Shown here piece after piece: positions 45,129 through 54,226 of a DNA stretch of 62,957 nucleotides (position 1 is the stretch's first letter; each line of letters opens with the position of its first letter). The position numbers and the translations under genes were made by a program. The notes beneath the pieces were generated by a model. The model ran no database searches. It saw only the letters and a list, made by a program, of their open reading frames with translations, and was not told where the DNA came from. The DNA is from Nocardia tenerifensis NBRC 101015 (lineage in GTDB: Bacteria > Actinomycetota > Actinomycetes > Mycobacteriales > Mycobacteriaceae), in assembly GCF_000308715.1 (NCBI RefSeq), contig NZ_BAGH01000610.1, positions 1 to 62,957 of the forward strand, read 5' to 3'.

Positions 45129-46196
45129 ATGCCGGGTAAGACATTGTCGACCGTGGATGTTGCGCCTGAATTCCGGCAGGACTATTGGCGAAGCGTGGTC
45201 TGCGAGGAAATTGCCGCAGTGGACCTTACCCCTGCCGAGCGGTCCCCGGTCCGCGGGTGGATGGTCGTCGGCGATGTGGGAGCCGTCCGGGTGCTGAAGG
45301 TGCTCAGCCCCGCAGGTGAGACGGCGCGGACACCGACGCTGATCCGGCGAGCCGATCCCGATGAGTTGGTTATCTGCGTCCATCACGCCGGCTACATGGT
45401 TTTCCGGCAAGACGAGCGGGAAATCGTCGTGCAACCCGGCGACGTCACGCTCGCGGACCTGTCGCGCCCCTACTCTCTGACGCGCCACGACCGCACACGG
45501 TCCTGTCTGGTGAAGCTTGCGCGCTCGATGCTGCCGTTGGATCCGCAGGTCACGGCTGAGCTGACCGCGGTCGCTTTGCCCGGCGCGAGCGGAGCGGGCG
45601 CGATCATCGGCGGTCTCGTCCAGCAACTGGCCCGCTCGCTCGACGACGACACCCTTGTCGGCAATGTGCGGTTGTCCATGGCAGTGGTAGATGTCTTCGC
45701 CGCCGCACTGGCCGAACGCACCGACAGGGTGGTGGCGCTACCCGAGCACGCGCGCCACACGGCCCTGATGGCGCGGATCCAGGCGTTCATCGAGGCGCAC
45801 CTCGCCGACCCCGAGTTGAGCCTCGCGGATATCGCCGCGGCGCACCATATCTCGGTGCGGTATCTGCAGAAGCTGTTCACGATGCAGGGAGTCACGGTGA
45901 GCGGCTGGATCCGAACCCGCCGTCTCGACCGCTGCCGCCGCGACCTGCTCGACCCCGGCCGGCGCGGCGAATCGGTCGTCGATATCGGCTCCCGGTGGGG
46001 TCTGCCGCGGGCCGCTCACTTCAACCGTATTTTCGCCGCCCGCTTCGGCGCGCCCCCGGGTGAATACCGTAGAACTACCGTCTTGCCGAATTCTCATCAA
46101 TCTACTCGAGAAAGACCGCAGAGGCCGGTGCGCGAATCGTCAATCGATCGTGCGCGTCCAGCCGATGACAGCGCACTACTCCAGGGTGATCCTTAG
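45129..46196 (+). CDS. AraC-family transcriptional regulator
   Basis: 355 residues, ATG with GGGGGA upstream. The N-terminal half is the AraC-binding-like sensor (FRQDYWRSVVCEE, QDEREIVVQPGDVTLADLSRPY). The C-terminal HTH pair is near residues 215-315: LSLADIAAAHHISVRYLQKLF, GWIRTRRLDRCRRDLL, DIGSRWGLPRAAHFNRIFAARF, PPGEYRR. The order sensor-HTH matches known activators. It lies directly upstream of the thioesterase-SDR-NRPS operon, and its 3' end is part of the segment that is duplicated 4.9 kb downstream, so it is the obvious candidate for pathway control. Confidence 0.93.
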   Translation: MPGKTLSTVDVAPEFRQDYWRSVVCEEIAAVDLTPAERSPVRGWMVVGDVGAVRVLKVLSPAGETARTPTLIRRADPDELVICVHHAGYMVFRQDEREIVVQPGDVTLADLSRPYSLTRHDRTRSCLVKLARSMLPLDPQVTAELTAVALPGASGAGAIIGGLVQQLARSLDDDTLVGNVRLSMAVVDVFAAALAERTDRVVALPEHARHTALMARIQAFIEAHLADPELSLADIAAAHHISVRYLQKLFTMQGVTVSGWIRTRRLDRCRRDLLDPGRRGESVVDIGSRWGLPRAAHFNRIFAARFGAPPGEYRRTTVLPNSHQSTRERPQRPVRESSIDRARPADDSALLQGDP

Positions 46197-46395
46197 ATTC
46201 ATGAGGAGCTCGCGACGACGAAGTCGCGGAATCATCGACTGACTTTCGTCGAACACCACGCGATGCGGGCACTTTCAGACCGAGCAAGAGCGACACTGAG
46301 ATTTGTTACGGATTCGCAGGAAGACGGGGGGTACTGATGGGTGCGGAACAATTATCTCTCGTGTGCCTGCCATTTGCGGGCAGTGGCGCCGGTTT
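45836..46395 (+). repeat. Duplicated regulatory segment, copy A
   Basis: Covers the HTH-encoding 3' end of the AraC gene, the intergenic region and the first about 20 codons of the thioesterase gene. Direct repeat of 50715-51165, with stretches of complete identity such as GGTGCGCGAATCGTCAATCG (46127-46146) and GGGGGGTACTGATGGGTG. Copy B lacks about 45974-46095. Copy A carries intact genes on both sides and is therefore probably the parent. Confidence 0.88.
46211..46228 (+). promoter_or_regulatory. Inverted repeat after the AraC gene, conserved in copy B
   Basis: CGCGAC-GACGAA-GTCGCG, 15 bases after the AraC stop and about 108 bases before the thioesterase start. The stem is kept in copy B while the loop differs at one base (GACGGA), as expected if the stem matters. 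It could be an operator for the AraC protein or a short transcript hairpin. Confidence 0.45.
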
Positions 46396-47047
46396 CTTCC
46401 GGGAATGGAAGAAGTCAGAAGTGGCCGGGATCCGGGTGTGCCCGATCCAGTTGCCAGGCCGCGAGGAACTTTTCTTGGAAAAGCCGTTCGAAGACGTTGC
46501 CGACGCCGTCGCCGAACTGACGCCACGAATCGTGGCCGAGGTAGGCGTGCGCAACCCCATTGCGTTGTTCGGGCACAGCCTCGGCGCGGTGCTCGCCTAC
46601 GAGATCGCCCGGGAACTAGGCCGGATCGCGCACCCGGGTCTGCACCATCTGTATGTCAGCGGTTCACCGGGGCCGCAGAGCGGACGCACCGAACGAGCCA
46701 CCGGTCTGAGCGACGAGGAGTTCGTGGCCAAGGTGCAGCGGTTCGCCGGCTACCGGCACGCGGCCTTCGACAATCCCGGCCTGCTCGAGGTGCTGCTGCC
46801 GATACTGCGTGCCGACGTGGCGATGCACGAGAACTACCGGCCCACAGCGGGACCGCCTCTCACGGTCCCGATCACCGCGCTGCGCGGAACGCGGGACGGA
46901 CTCGTTTCGCGGGCACAGGCCGAGCAGTGGGCGACCATGACAGAAGCCGAGTTCGAATACCGAGAACTCCAGGGTGTTCACATGTATTTGACCGAGGAGC
47001 CGGAACGGATTCTGCGCATCGTGGCTGAGGGCTGCGCATGCCGTTGA
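46337..47047 (+). CDS. Type II thioesterase
   Basis: 236 residues, ATG with GGGGGG upstream. Motifs: LVCLPFAGSGAGFF, QLPGREELF, LFGHSLGAVLAYEIA (catalytic Ser), and GVHMYLTE with the His. Editing thioesterase for the adjacent NRPS/PKS. First gene of the operon with the SDR and NRPS; its stop overlaps the SDR start by 10 bases. Its first codons are duplicated at 51107 in front of the second operon. Confidence 0.92.
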   Translation: MGAEQLSLVCLPFAGSGAGFFREWKKSEVAGIRVCPIQLPGREELFLEKPFEDVADAVAELTPRIVAEVGVRNPIALFGHSLGAVLAYEIARELGRIAHPGLHHLYVSGSPGPQSGRTERATGLSDEEFVAKVQRFAGYRHAAFDNPGLLEVLLPILRADVAMHENYRPTAGPPLTVPITALRGTRDGLVSRAQAEQWATMTEAEFEYRELQGVHMYLTEEPERILRIVAEGCACR

Positions 47048-47862
47048 CGGGCAAGGTGGGCATCATCACCGGCGCCGCGCGTGGCCTCGGCCGCGCGTGC
47101 GCGGTGACCTTTGCCGAGGCAGGAGCGGATCTACTGCTGGTGGACATCGCGCGGGACCTCGCGGAGATCCCCTACCCGCTCGGGTCATACGACCAGCTGG
47201 CACACACGGCGAGCCTGTGTGAACAAGCCGGGGCCGCGGCCGTGATCACCGTCGCCGACGTGCGCGACTTTCGGCAGTGCCTACGGGTAGTGGACGAGGC
47301 ACTCGATCGGTTCGGCACGGTCGACGTGCTGGTCAACAACGCGGGCATCGCGTCCCCGTCCGGCAAGGTCGCCCATGACATCACCGAGCAGGAGTGGTCG
47401 CTCATGCTCGACATCGATCTGTCCGGCGCCTGGCGCATGATGAAGGCCGTCGCGCCGACTATGGTCCAGCGGAGATCCGGCAGCATCATCAACGTGTCCT
47501 CGACCGCAGGCACGGTCGGCTACCGGCACTTCGCGAGTTATGTCGCGGCCAAGCACGGGCTGATCGGGCTGACCAAGGCGGCCGCCTTGGACTACGCCCC
47601 GATGCGGGTGCGGGTGAACGCCCTGTGCCCGGGCTCGGTGCGCGACGATCCACTGGTGGACGGCCGGATGCTCGGCGAGATCGCCCGCTCGCTGGACGTG
47701 CCGGTCGACGAGCATGAGCAGATCTTCGTCCGGGATCAGCCGATGAACACGCTGATCGATCCGTCCGACATCGCGAACGCGGCACTCTGGCTTGCCTCGG
47801 ACGGCTCCCGCCAGGTGACCGGCAGTGTGCTGACCGTGGACGGGGGCTTCACCGCCCGGTGA
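47038..47862 (+). CDS. Short-chain dehydrogenase/reductase
   Basis: 274-residue classical SDR: TGAARGLGRA nucleotide motif at 10-20, LVNNAGIAS, catalytic Ser in NVSSTAG, YVAAKHG (Tyr-Lys), and a C-terminal VLTVDGGF. It probably reduces a keto group of the pathway intermediate or product, for example the beta-keto formed by the nearby KS, because no KR domain is present in this cluster. Translationally coupled to the thioesterase; 18 bases before the NRPS. Confidence 0.92.
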   Translation: MPLTGKVGIITGAARGLGRACAVTFAEAGADLLLVDIARDLAEIPYPLGSYDQLAHTASLCEQAGAAAVITVADVRDFRQCLRVVDEALDRFGTVDVLVNNAGIASPSGKVAHDITEQEWSLMLDIDLSGAWRMMKAVAPTMVQRRSGSIINVSSTAGTVGYRHFASYVAAKHGLIGLTKAAALDYAPMRVRVNALCPGSVRDDPLVDGRMLGEIARSLDVPVDEHEQIFVRDQPMNTLIDPSDIANAALWLASDGSRQVTGSVLTVDGGFTAR

Positions 47863-47880
47863 GGGGAGAGTAGATCATCC

Positions 47881-50502
47881 ATGACCACAGCCGCTGAATG
47901 CCACAGCCTGGTGGTGCGGATTTCCGATCCGCCGGACCTACCCGTTCGGATCTGGCAGACCACGGTCGCGGGAGATCCGGATGGGCCCCGCGCCACGGCC
48001 CACGTCCGCGCCGAGGCACGGCGGCCGATCCATCCCGGCAGTCCCCCGCTGCGAGCCGTCGCGTTGCGTTATGCCGACGGGACGACGGACCTGGTGCTGG
48101 TGGCGGTCCGATCTGTGCTCTCGGCGGCCACGCTGCGGCGGATCGCCGAGGGCACCGCCGCGATCGCCGCCCTGCCCGACTGGGAACCTCAGCCCGCGCC
48201 GGCCGGCAGCATCGACTGGGGGCTGGGGGATCCCCGCCGCGCGGGCGTCGTCGCCGACCTGCCGGTGGATCTGGCCGGATGCGGCGAGCGGCGCGTCCTC
48301 GGTGCGATCGCGCTGGCGATCAGCCGCTATGGCGGCACGGAACTGGGGGTACTGGACCTGATGAACAACGTGATCCGGGCCTACCCGTTCGAGGAAAACC
48401 GGTCGGGGTCCATGGCGGACTTCCTGGCCCAGTTCGACGAGGCACCGGTACCGCCAGGTGAGCCGCCCGCGGTAGGGATCGTGCGGAGCCCGTCCTTCGG
48501 CGAGGGCCGCTATCTGCCGTGCCTGGCACCGGTCTTCCCACTCACCATCCATCTGAACCGAGACCGGGCGACCTGCTGGTTCGACGAGGGACTCGTGGAT
48601 CCGGCGATCGCGGGCCGATTCTGCGCACAGATCACGCACCTGGCCGGACAGCCGGAGGACCGGACGCTCAGTCAGATCGAGCTGATGTCCGCGGCCGAGC
48701 GGGCGGAGGTGCTCCACCTGGGCGGGGCGGGTCCGGTTCCGCGAATGGAAGGCCGGATCGACCGCGCCTTCGAGCAGGTGACGGCCAGGCAGCCAGACGC
48801 TGTGGCAGTAGTGGCAGGCGATCGGCGGCTGACCTACCGGCAGCTGAACGATCTGGCCGACGAGTTGGCCGCGGGACTGCGGTCGCTGGGCATCCCCCAG
48901 GGCAGTCGGATCGGAGTCTGTCTGGAGCGGGATGCCGATCTGGTGATCACCTTGCTCGCCGTGCTCAAGGCGGGCTGCGCGTACGTGCCGATGGATGTGC
49001 GATACCCCGCGGAGCGCCTGCGGTTCACTGTGGAGAACGCCGGGATGCCGCTCGTCATCACCACCCTGGCGGAGTTTCCCGGTTCGCCTGGGATGCGGGT
49101 GCTGACGCCGGGCGAACTGCGCGGACCGACGGACGGGCAGGCACCGGCCGATGGCGGTGACGCCGCTTATGTGATCTACACGTCAGGCTCGACCGGCCGC
49201 CCCAAAGGCGTCGTCGTGCCGCACCGCAATGTGCTGGCGTTGCTACAGGCAACCACCGAAGAATTCGGACTGTGCCCGGCGGACAGCTGGACGCTGTTTC
49301 ACTCCAGTGCCTTCGATTTCTCCGTATGGGAGATCTGGGGTTGCCTGCTCACCGGCGGCCGCCTGGTAATACTTCCGTATTGGGTGACCCGCGATACCGA
49401 GGACTTCTACGCGGTGCTGGCCGAGCAGCGCATCACCGTGCTGAGCCAGACGCCGTCCGCGTTCGCCGAGCTTGTGCGCACGGACCGGCGTGCACCGCTG
49501 GACCTCGCGCTGAGGCTGATCATCCTCGGTGGCGAACCACTCGATGTGCGGATGATCGAGCCCTGGTTCGCCCGGCACTCCCCCACCGCATGCCGTGTGG
49601 TCAACATGTTCGGCATCACCGAGACCACAGTGCACGTGACCGCGCAGACCGTGACACCGGCGGAGGTGGCTGCCGGTTCTCGTTCGGTCGGCCGCGCGCT
49701 ACCCGGCTGGTCGGTATCGATCCGGGACGAGCTGGGCCGGTTGTTGCCCCCGGGGCCGGCGGGTGAGATCTACGTGGGAGGTGCGGGAGTCGCGAGCCAC
49801 TATCTCGGGCAGCCGGAGCTCACCGCGCAGCGGTTCCTTCGCGATGACGTCACGGGAGAACGGATCTATCGCAGCGGTGACAAGGGGCGGTTGCGGCCGG
49901 ACGGGAAGCTCGATCACCTCGGCAGGCTGGGCAACCAGGTCAAGGTGCGTGGGTTTCGTATCGAACTGGACGAGATCCGCTCGGTTCTGCTCGATGCGCC
50001 CGGGGTGAGCGCCGCAGCCGTCGTGGTCAACCGGGGTGATCCGGACGATCCGGCGAGCAGCCGGATCGATGCCTACGTCGCGGCGGTCGGGAGTGTCGAC
50101 CCGGCGCAGGTATTCGCGCATGCCCGCGGGATACTGCCGGACTACATGGTGCCGTCGACGATCACCCCGGTCGAGCGGATCCCGCTGACGATCAATGGTA
50201 AACCGGATATCGCCCGACTGCCCGATCCCCTTGCCGGAGCAGCGGATCCGGCCGCAGGTCCGACCGGCGCGCCGACCGGGATCACCGATGACGTGCTGCG
50301 CATCTGGAGCGGGCTACTGAATACCCGGGTGACGCTGGAGGACAATTTCTTCACCCTCGGCGGGAATTCCCTGCTGGTCGTGCGGGCCCTTGATCAAATG
50401 CGGGAACACAACCTGCCCAGGATCTCGCCGAAACAGTTCTACAGCAACTCCACCGCAGTGCAGTTCGTGAAGCTGGTGCGTGAGCTGATGGACGCGGGCT
50501 AG
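47881..50502 (+). CDS. NRPS with truncated C domain, threonine-like A domain and T domain
   Basis: 873 residues. Residues 1-270 look like a reduced condensation domain: the C-terminal half is recognisable (ALAISRYGG, NVIRAYPFEENRSGSMADFL), but no HHxxxDG motif is found. A domain about 290-770: YTSGSTGRPKGVVVPH, FDFSVWEIW, FGITETTVHVT, YRSGDKG, NQVKVRGFRIE, NGKPDIARL; T domain LGGNSLLVV near 825. Pocket by alignment to GrsA: D-F-W-S-I-G-M-V-H, one position from the threonine code (DFWNIGMVH), so threonine or a close beta-hydroxy amino acid is predicted. With a dead C remnant it is probably a starter or relies on the free C domain at 59006. Confidence 0.93.
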   Translation: MTTAAECHSLVVRISDPPDLPVRIWQTTVAGDPDGPRATAHVRAEARRPIHPGSPPLRAVALRYADGTTDLVLVAVRSVLSAATLRRIAEGTAAIAALPDWEPQPAPAGSIDWGLGDPRRAGVVADLPVDLAGCGERRVLGAIALAISRYGGTELGVLDLMNNVIRAYPFEENRSGSMADFLAQFDEAPVPPGEPPAVGIVRSPSFGEGRYLPCLAPVFPLTIHLNRDRATCWFDEGLVDPAIAGRFCAQITHLAGQPEDRTLSQIELMSAAERAEVLHLGGAGPVPRMEGRIDRAFEQVTARQPDAVAVVAGDRRLTYRQLNDLADELAAGLRSLGIPQGSRIGVCLERDADLVITLLAVLKAGCAYVPMDVRYPAERLRFTVENAGMPLVITTLAEFPGSPGMRVLTPGELRGPTDGQAPADGGDAAYVIYTSGSTGRPKGVVVPHRNVLALLQATTEEFGLCPADSWTLFHSSAFDFSVWEIWGCLLTGGRLVILPYWVTRDTEDFYAVLAEQRITVLSQTPSAFAELVRTDRRAPLDLALRLIILGGEPLDVRMIEPWFARHSPTACRVVNMFGITETTVHVTAQTVTPAEVAAGSRSVGRALPGWSVSIRDELGRLLPPGPAGEIYVGGAGVASHYLGQPELTAQRFLRDDVTGERIYRSGDKGRLRPDGKLDHLGRLGNQVKVRGFRIELDEIRSVLLDAPGVSAAAVVVNRGDPDDPASSRIDAYVAAVGSVDPAQVFAHARGILPDYMVPSTITPVERIPLTINGKPDIARLPDPLAGAADPAAGPTGAPTGITDDVLRIWSGLLNTRVTLEDNFFTLGGNSLLVVRALDQMREHNLPRISPKQFYSNSTAVQFVKLVRELMDAG

Positions 50503-50533
50503 CACCAGGTCGACAACCCACGCCTGCGGGCCG

Positions 50534-50956
50534 ATGAGTGCACACGCCTTGCGCGACAACATCTTCTGCGCCGGCTACACCCTCTACGGCGAACCGGGCA
50601 CGAACTGCTGCCGACGAGAACGCCGCGCTAGCAAAAGCATTCAGCCGCTCACTGACTTCCACCCGCCCTATCTCATCCACACAACAGATCGTCTCGAGAT
50701 CGAGATGAGACTCGCCGCACCATATCTCGGCGCGGTATCCGAGAAGCTGTTCACGATGCAGGGAGACACGGCGAGCGGCTGGATCCGAATCCGCCGTCTC
50801 GACCGCTGCCGCCGTGACCCGCTCGACCCGGGCCTGCGCGGCGAATCGCCCTCCGCCTCAATCTATTTGAGTAGCCCGCAAAGCCGGTGCGCGAATCGTC
50901 AATCGATCGTGCGCGTCCAGCCGATGACAGCGCACTACTCCAGGGGTGATCATTGA
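50534..50956 (+). pseudogene. AraC HTH fragment inside copy B
   Basis: From about 50735 to 50848 the frame reads KLFTMQGDTASGWIRIRRL and continues to LRGES, nearly the same as part of the AraC HTH at 45871-45973, then breaks off. The preceding part of the frame has no likeness to the AraC sensor domain. This is non-functional residue of the duplication; the rest of 50503-50715 holds nothing I can identify. Confidence 0.7.
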
Positions 50957-51165
50957 TTCATGAGGAGCTCGCGACGACGGAGTCGCGGAAGCATCGACTG
51001 AATTTCGTTGAACGCTACCGCCACACGGTCCGGGCGCGGGCACTTCTCGACCGCACAAGCGGCCCTTAAATCTTGTTACGGATACGCAGGACGCCGGGGG
51101 GTACTGATGGGTGTGCAGCAATTATCTCTCGTGTGCCTGCCATTTGCGGGCAACGGTGCCCGTCT
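50715..51165 (+). repeat. Duplicated regulatory segment, copy B
   Basis: Direct repeat of 45836-46395 placed between the NRPS and the T-KS-T gene. It keeps the inverted repeat, the spacer, the GGGGGGTACTGATGGGTG ribosome site and start, and the first thioesterase codons (LSLVCLPFAG), and has lost about 120 bases of the AraC end. It evidently supplies the promoter for the second operon. Confidence 0.88.
50970..50987 (+). promoter_or_regulatory. Inverted repeat in copy B
   Basis: CGCGAC-GACGGA-GTCGCG, same position relative to the repeat as 46211-46228. Stem conserved, one loop base changed. Confidence 0.45.
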
Positions 51166-51262
51166 CCTCGCGTACAAAATGCAATCGGGGGTTGATGTGT
51201 CTATTTATCCAACCTGGGACGGCGCCATGTTCGATGAGCAGCTCCGGGATGTGGAGCGGTGA
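51107..51262 (+). CDS. Truncated thioesterase start serving as a leader frame (51 aa)
   Basis: ATG 51107 with the duplicated GGGGGG ribosome site. Residues 1-16 copy the thioesterase N-terminus (MGVQQLSLVCLPFAGN), then the sequence diverges (LLAYKMQSGVDVSIYPTW) and ends at a TGA that overlaps the GTG of the T-KS-T gene (GTGA). It cannot be a working thioesterase. The overlap suggests that its translation feeds ribosomes onto the next start, which itself has only a weak site. Confidence 0.5.
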   Translation: MGVQQLSLVCLPFAGNGARLLAYKMQSGVDVSIYPTWDGAMFDEQLRDVER

Positions 51263-53490
51263 ACTCCGGGCAAGCACCGGCCCCCGGCACCGAGCAGATC
51301 ATCGCGGAAATCTGGTGTGAGTTGCTCCAACGCGAGGAGGTCGGCGCGCTCGACAATTTCTTCGAGGTCGGCGGCTATTCAATGCTCATGGAAGAGGTTC
51401 GCGAGCGGATCGTGGATCGCCTCGATATGCATCCGACCCTGACCGATCTGTTCAAGCATGCCACGATCCGGTCCTGCGCGGCCTTCCTCGACGGCTCGCA
51501 GGCGCAGCCCGAGCCGCCGCCGGCGGAGACGAGCGGCGATCACCCGGAGACGGCGATCGCGGTCATCGGCATGTCCTGCCGTTTCCCGGACGCCGCGGAC
51601 ATCGATCAGTTCTGGGACAACCTCGTGGCCGGGTTGGACAGCGTCACCCGGCTCGCGCCCGGCACCGTCGCCGGTCCCGGCGGCACCACCCGCGAGTATG
51701 TGCCTGCGGGCGGCGTGCTGCGGGACCCGGAATGGTTCGACCCGGAGTACTTCGGCTATACCCCGAGGGAGGCGGCGCTGCTGGATCCGCAGCACCGGAT
51801 CTTCCTGGAATGCGCGGTCGAGGCGCTCGAAGCCGCGGGGTATGACCCGGACCGGTTCCCGGGCCTGATCGGGGTCTACGCGGGGTGCGGTGAGTCGTCC
51901 TACGCCGAGATCCTGCGGGACCGGCAACGGGAAACCGGCTCGATCACCGACTGGGACCTGCGGATCGGTACCTCCCCCGACTACCTGGCCAGCAAGGTCG
52001 CCTACAAACTGGGCCTGCGCGGACCGGCGGCCGCAGTGCAGGCGGCGTGCGCGACTTCGCTGTACGCGGTGCACCTCGCGGCACGGTCGCTGCTCGCCAA
52101 GGATTGCGACCTGGCCATGGCCGGTGGCACGACGGTGCACGTTCCGGCCGAACTGCACCGGTACCAGGTCGGCGGGATCACCTCGCCCACCGGTGCGTGC
52201 CGCCCCTTCGACCAGGACGCGGACGGTGTGGTCACCGGGGACGGCTGCGGGATCGTGGTACTCAAGCGGCTCACCGAGGCGGTCGCCGACGGTGACCACA
52301 TCCACGCGGTGCTGCGTGGCTCGGCGGTGAACAACGACGGCCGCGAGCGTGCCGGGTTCACCGCGCCGGGGGTACGCGGACAGGTCGAGGTGGTCCGCGC
52401 CGCTCAGCGCGCCGCGGGCGTGCAGCCGTCCACGATCACCTACATCGAGGCACACGGCACCGGGACCAGGGTGGGCGATCCGATCGAATTCGCCGGGCTG
52501 AACGAGGCATTCGCCGGGGAGGGTCCTCGGGCCGAGCCGTGCTGGCTCGGCTCGGTCAAGTCCAATATCGGGCACACCGACGCCGCCGCCGGTGTCGCGG
52601 GGTTCATCAAGACGGTGCTGGCCGTGGAACGCGGAGTGATCCCGCCGAGCCTGCACTACATCCGGCCCAACCCGGACATCGACTTCACGGCCGGTCCCTT
52701 CGCCGTGGTGACCGAACCCCGGCCTTGGTCGCCGAGGGGACTGCCACGCCGGGCCGGGGTCACCGCGCGTGGCCTCGGCGGCGGCAACGCGCACGCAGTG
52801 CTGGAACAGCCGCCGATGCCACGACCGTCCACCGGCGAGACGGCCGAACAGCTCTTGCCGCTGTCCGCACAAACTCCGGTCGCCCTGACCGAGGTCGCCG
52901 CGCGGCTCGCCGAGCATCTGACACGCCATCCCGAGCAGGAATTGCGGGATGTCGCGTGGACGCTGCAGATGGGCAGGCGCGAGCACCGATACCGGCGATA
53001 CGTGGTGGTGCGGGACCGGGCGGATGCCGTGCGGGCACTCACCGGTGACCAGGCAGGGGAATACGCCGGGCCGCTCGCCGCGCTCGGCGAGCGGTGGCTG
53101 GCCGGAGAACCGGTCGACTGGTCGCAGGTCCACGATGGAGCGCCCAGGCGAGTGCCGTTGCCCGGCTACCCATTTCAGCGCAGGCCGTACCTGCTGGAAG
53201 CGCGGGCGGCGCAGGAGCCTGCGGCGCCCGTGCCGATCCCCGGGCTGGGTATCGAGGACACGGTCTCCCTGCTGTTCACCGAACTGCTCGGCATCTCGGA
53301 TATCGACTCGCAGGAAAGTTTCTTCGACCTCGGCGGAGATTCGCTGGTCGCCACCAGGCTGCTGGCCAGGGTCGGGCAGCTACTGCCGGTGGAACTAGAG
53401 CTGCGCTCGATGTACCTCGCGCCATCGATACGGGAGCTGACCACGCTGATCGAGGCGCGCATGCGGGAAGGCGCGGCGGCGCATGGCTGA
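51259..53490 (+). CDS. AT-less PKS protein, T-KS-T
   Basis: 743 residues from GTG 51259. T domain with VGGYSML near 38; KS about 95-520 with AACATSLYAVHLA (Cys), AHGTGTRVGDP (His) and KSNIGHTDAAAG (His), so the catalytic triad is complete, though DTACSSS is replaced by QAACATS. After the KS comes a shortened linker and the post-AT signature LPGYPFQRRPYLLE, with no AT between; final T domain DLGGDSLVA near 695. The AT was evidently lost from a normal module. The free AT at 57701 probably loads the C-terminal T. The linked aminomalonyl-type pathway suggests the extender unit. No KR or DH. Confidence 0.93.
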   Translation: MNSGQAPAPGTEQIIAEIWCELLQREEVGALDNFFEVGGYSMLMEEVRERIVDRLDMHPTLTDLFKHATIRSCAAFLDGSQAQPEPPPAETSGDHPETAIAVIGMSCRFPDAADIDQFWDNLVAGLDSVTRLAPGTVAGPGGTTREYVPAGGVLRDPEWFDPEYFGYTPREAALLDPQHRIFLECAVEALEAAGYDPDRFPGLIGVYAGCGESSYAEILRDRQRETGSITDWDLRIGTSPDYLASKVAYKLGLRGPAAAVQAACATSLYAVHLAARSLLAKDCDLAMAGGTTVHVPAELHRYQVGGITSPTGACRPFDQDADGVVTGDGCGIVVLKRLTEAVADGDHIHAVLRGSAVNNDGRERAGFTAPGVRGQVEVVRAAQRAAGVQPSTITYIEAHGTGTRVGDPIEFAGLNEAFAGEGPRAEPCWLGSVKSNIGHTDAAAGVAGFIKTVLAVERGVIPPSLHYIRPNPDIDFTAGPFAVVTEPRPWSPRGLPRRAGVTARGLGGGNAHAVLEQPPMPRPSTGETAEQLLPLSAQTPVALTEVAARLAEHLTRHPEQELRDVAWTLQMGRREHRYRRYVVVRDRADAVRALTGDQAGEYAGPLAALGERWLAGEPVDWSQVHDGAPRRVPLPGYPFQRRPYLLEARAAQEPAAPVPIPGLGIEDTVSLLFTELLGISDIDSQESFFDLGGDSLVATRLLARVGQLLPVELELRSMYLAPSIRELTTLIEARMREGAAAHG

Positions 53491-54226
53491 GATACAAACG
53501 ATCGAGCGCGCCGGATCCCAGCCCACCGTGGCAACCCTGTACTGCTTCCCGCACGCCGGTGGCGCCGCCGGCGAATACGCGCGGTGGGCGGCGCACACCC
53601 CCGGCCTGCGCATAGCGGCCGTTCAGCCACCCGGCAGGGCACACAAACTCGGCGAACGGGCATTCGGCTCGATACCGGAACTGGTGGCGGCGATCGTCGG
53701 ACAGGTTCGCTTCACACCGCCATTCGCCTTATTCGGCCACAGCTTGGGTGCATTGGTCGCGTACGAGGTGGCCAGGAACCTCGACCGCGCGCCGGTGCGG
53801 CTGTTCATCTCCTCCTGCCCACCCCCACCGCTTCCCCCGCAGCCACGACCACTGCACCTGCTGACCGACGCCGGGCTGCACGCCGAGATCGAGCGTCGCT
53901 GGGGACCGCTCCCGGCCGCCGTCGCCGCCGACGAACGACTGCTGCACGCCGCGCTGGCCTGTTACCGCGCGGACCTGCGGGCACTGGAGACCTATCGGCA
54001 CACCCCCGCCGCCCCGTTGCGCTGCCCGATCACCGTCCTGACCGGCGATCGGGAACCGCGATCGCCGATGGAGGGCTGGCGTGCGCACACCGCGCGCGAG
54101 GTCGAACTGCGCTCCCGGCCGGGAGACCACTTCCACATCAGGGAGGACCCGGCAGGCCTGGGACGGCTGCTTTCGGCAACGGTGCGTGCCGACGTGAATC
54201 GAACCGAACAAAGGGCGTCTAGATGA
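53483..54226 (+). CDS. Type II thioesterase
   Basis: 247 residues, ATG overlapping the PKS stop by 8 bases. LYCFPHAGGAAGEYARW, QPPGRAHKLGER, LFGHSLGALVAYEVA, and GDHFHIRED with the catalytic His. Second thioesterase of region 3. Because no TE domain is fused to the assembly line, this one or that at 46337 may release the product as well as edit. Confidence 0.92.
   Translation: MAEIQTIERAGSQPTVATLYCFPHAGGAAGEYARWAAHTPGLRIAAVQPPGRAHKLGERAFGSIPELVAAIVGQVRFTPPFALFGHSLGALVAYEVARNLDRAPVRLFISSCPPPPLPPQPRPLHLLTDAGLHAEIERRWGPLPAAVAADERLLHAALACYRADLRALETYRHTPAAPLRCPITVLTGDREPRSPMEGWRAHTAREVELRSRPGDHFHIREDPAGLGRLLSATVRADVNRTEQRASR

Noticed and set aside
44594..45139. 181-codon plus-strand frame before the AraC gene
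   Set aside because: No ribosome site or family; Arg/Thr-rich text, and it conflicts with the better-supported short ATG at 44824.
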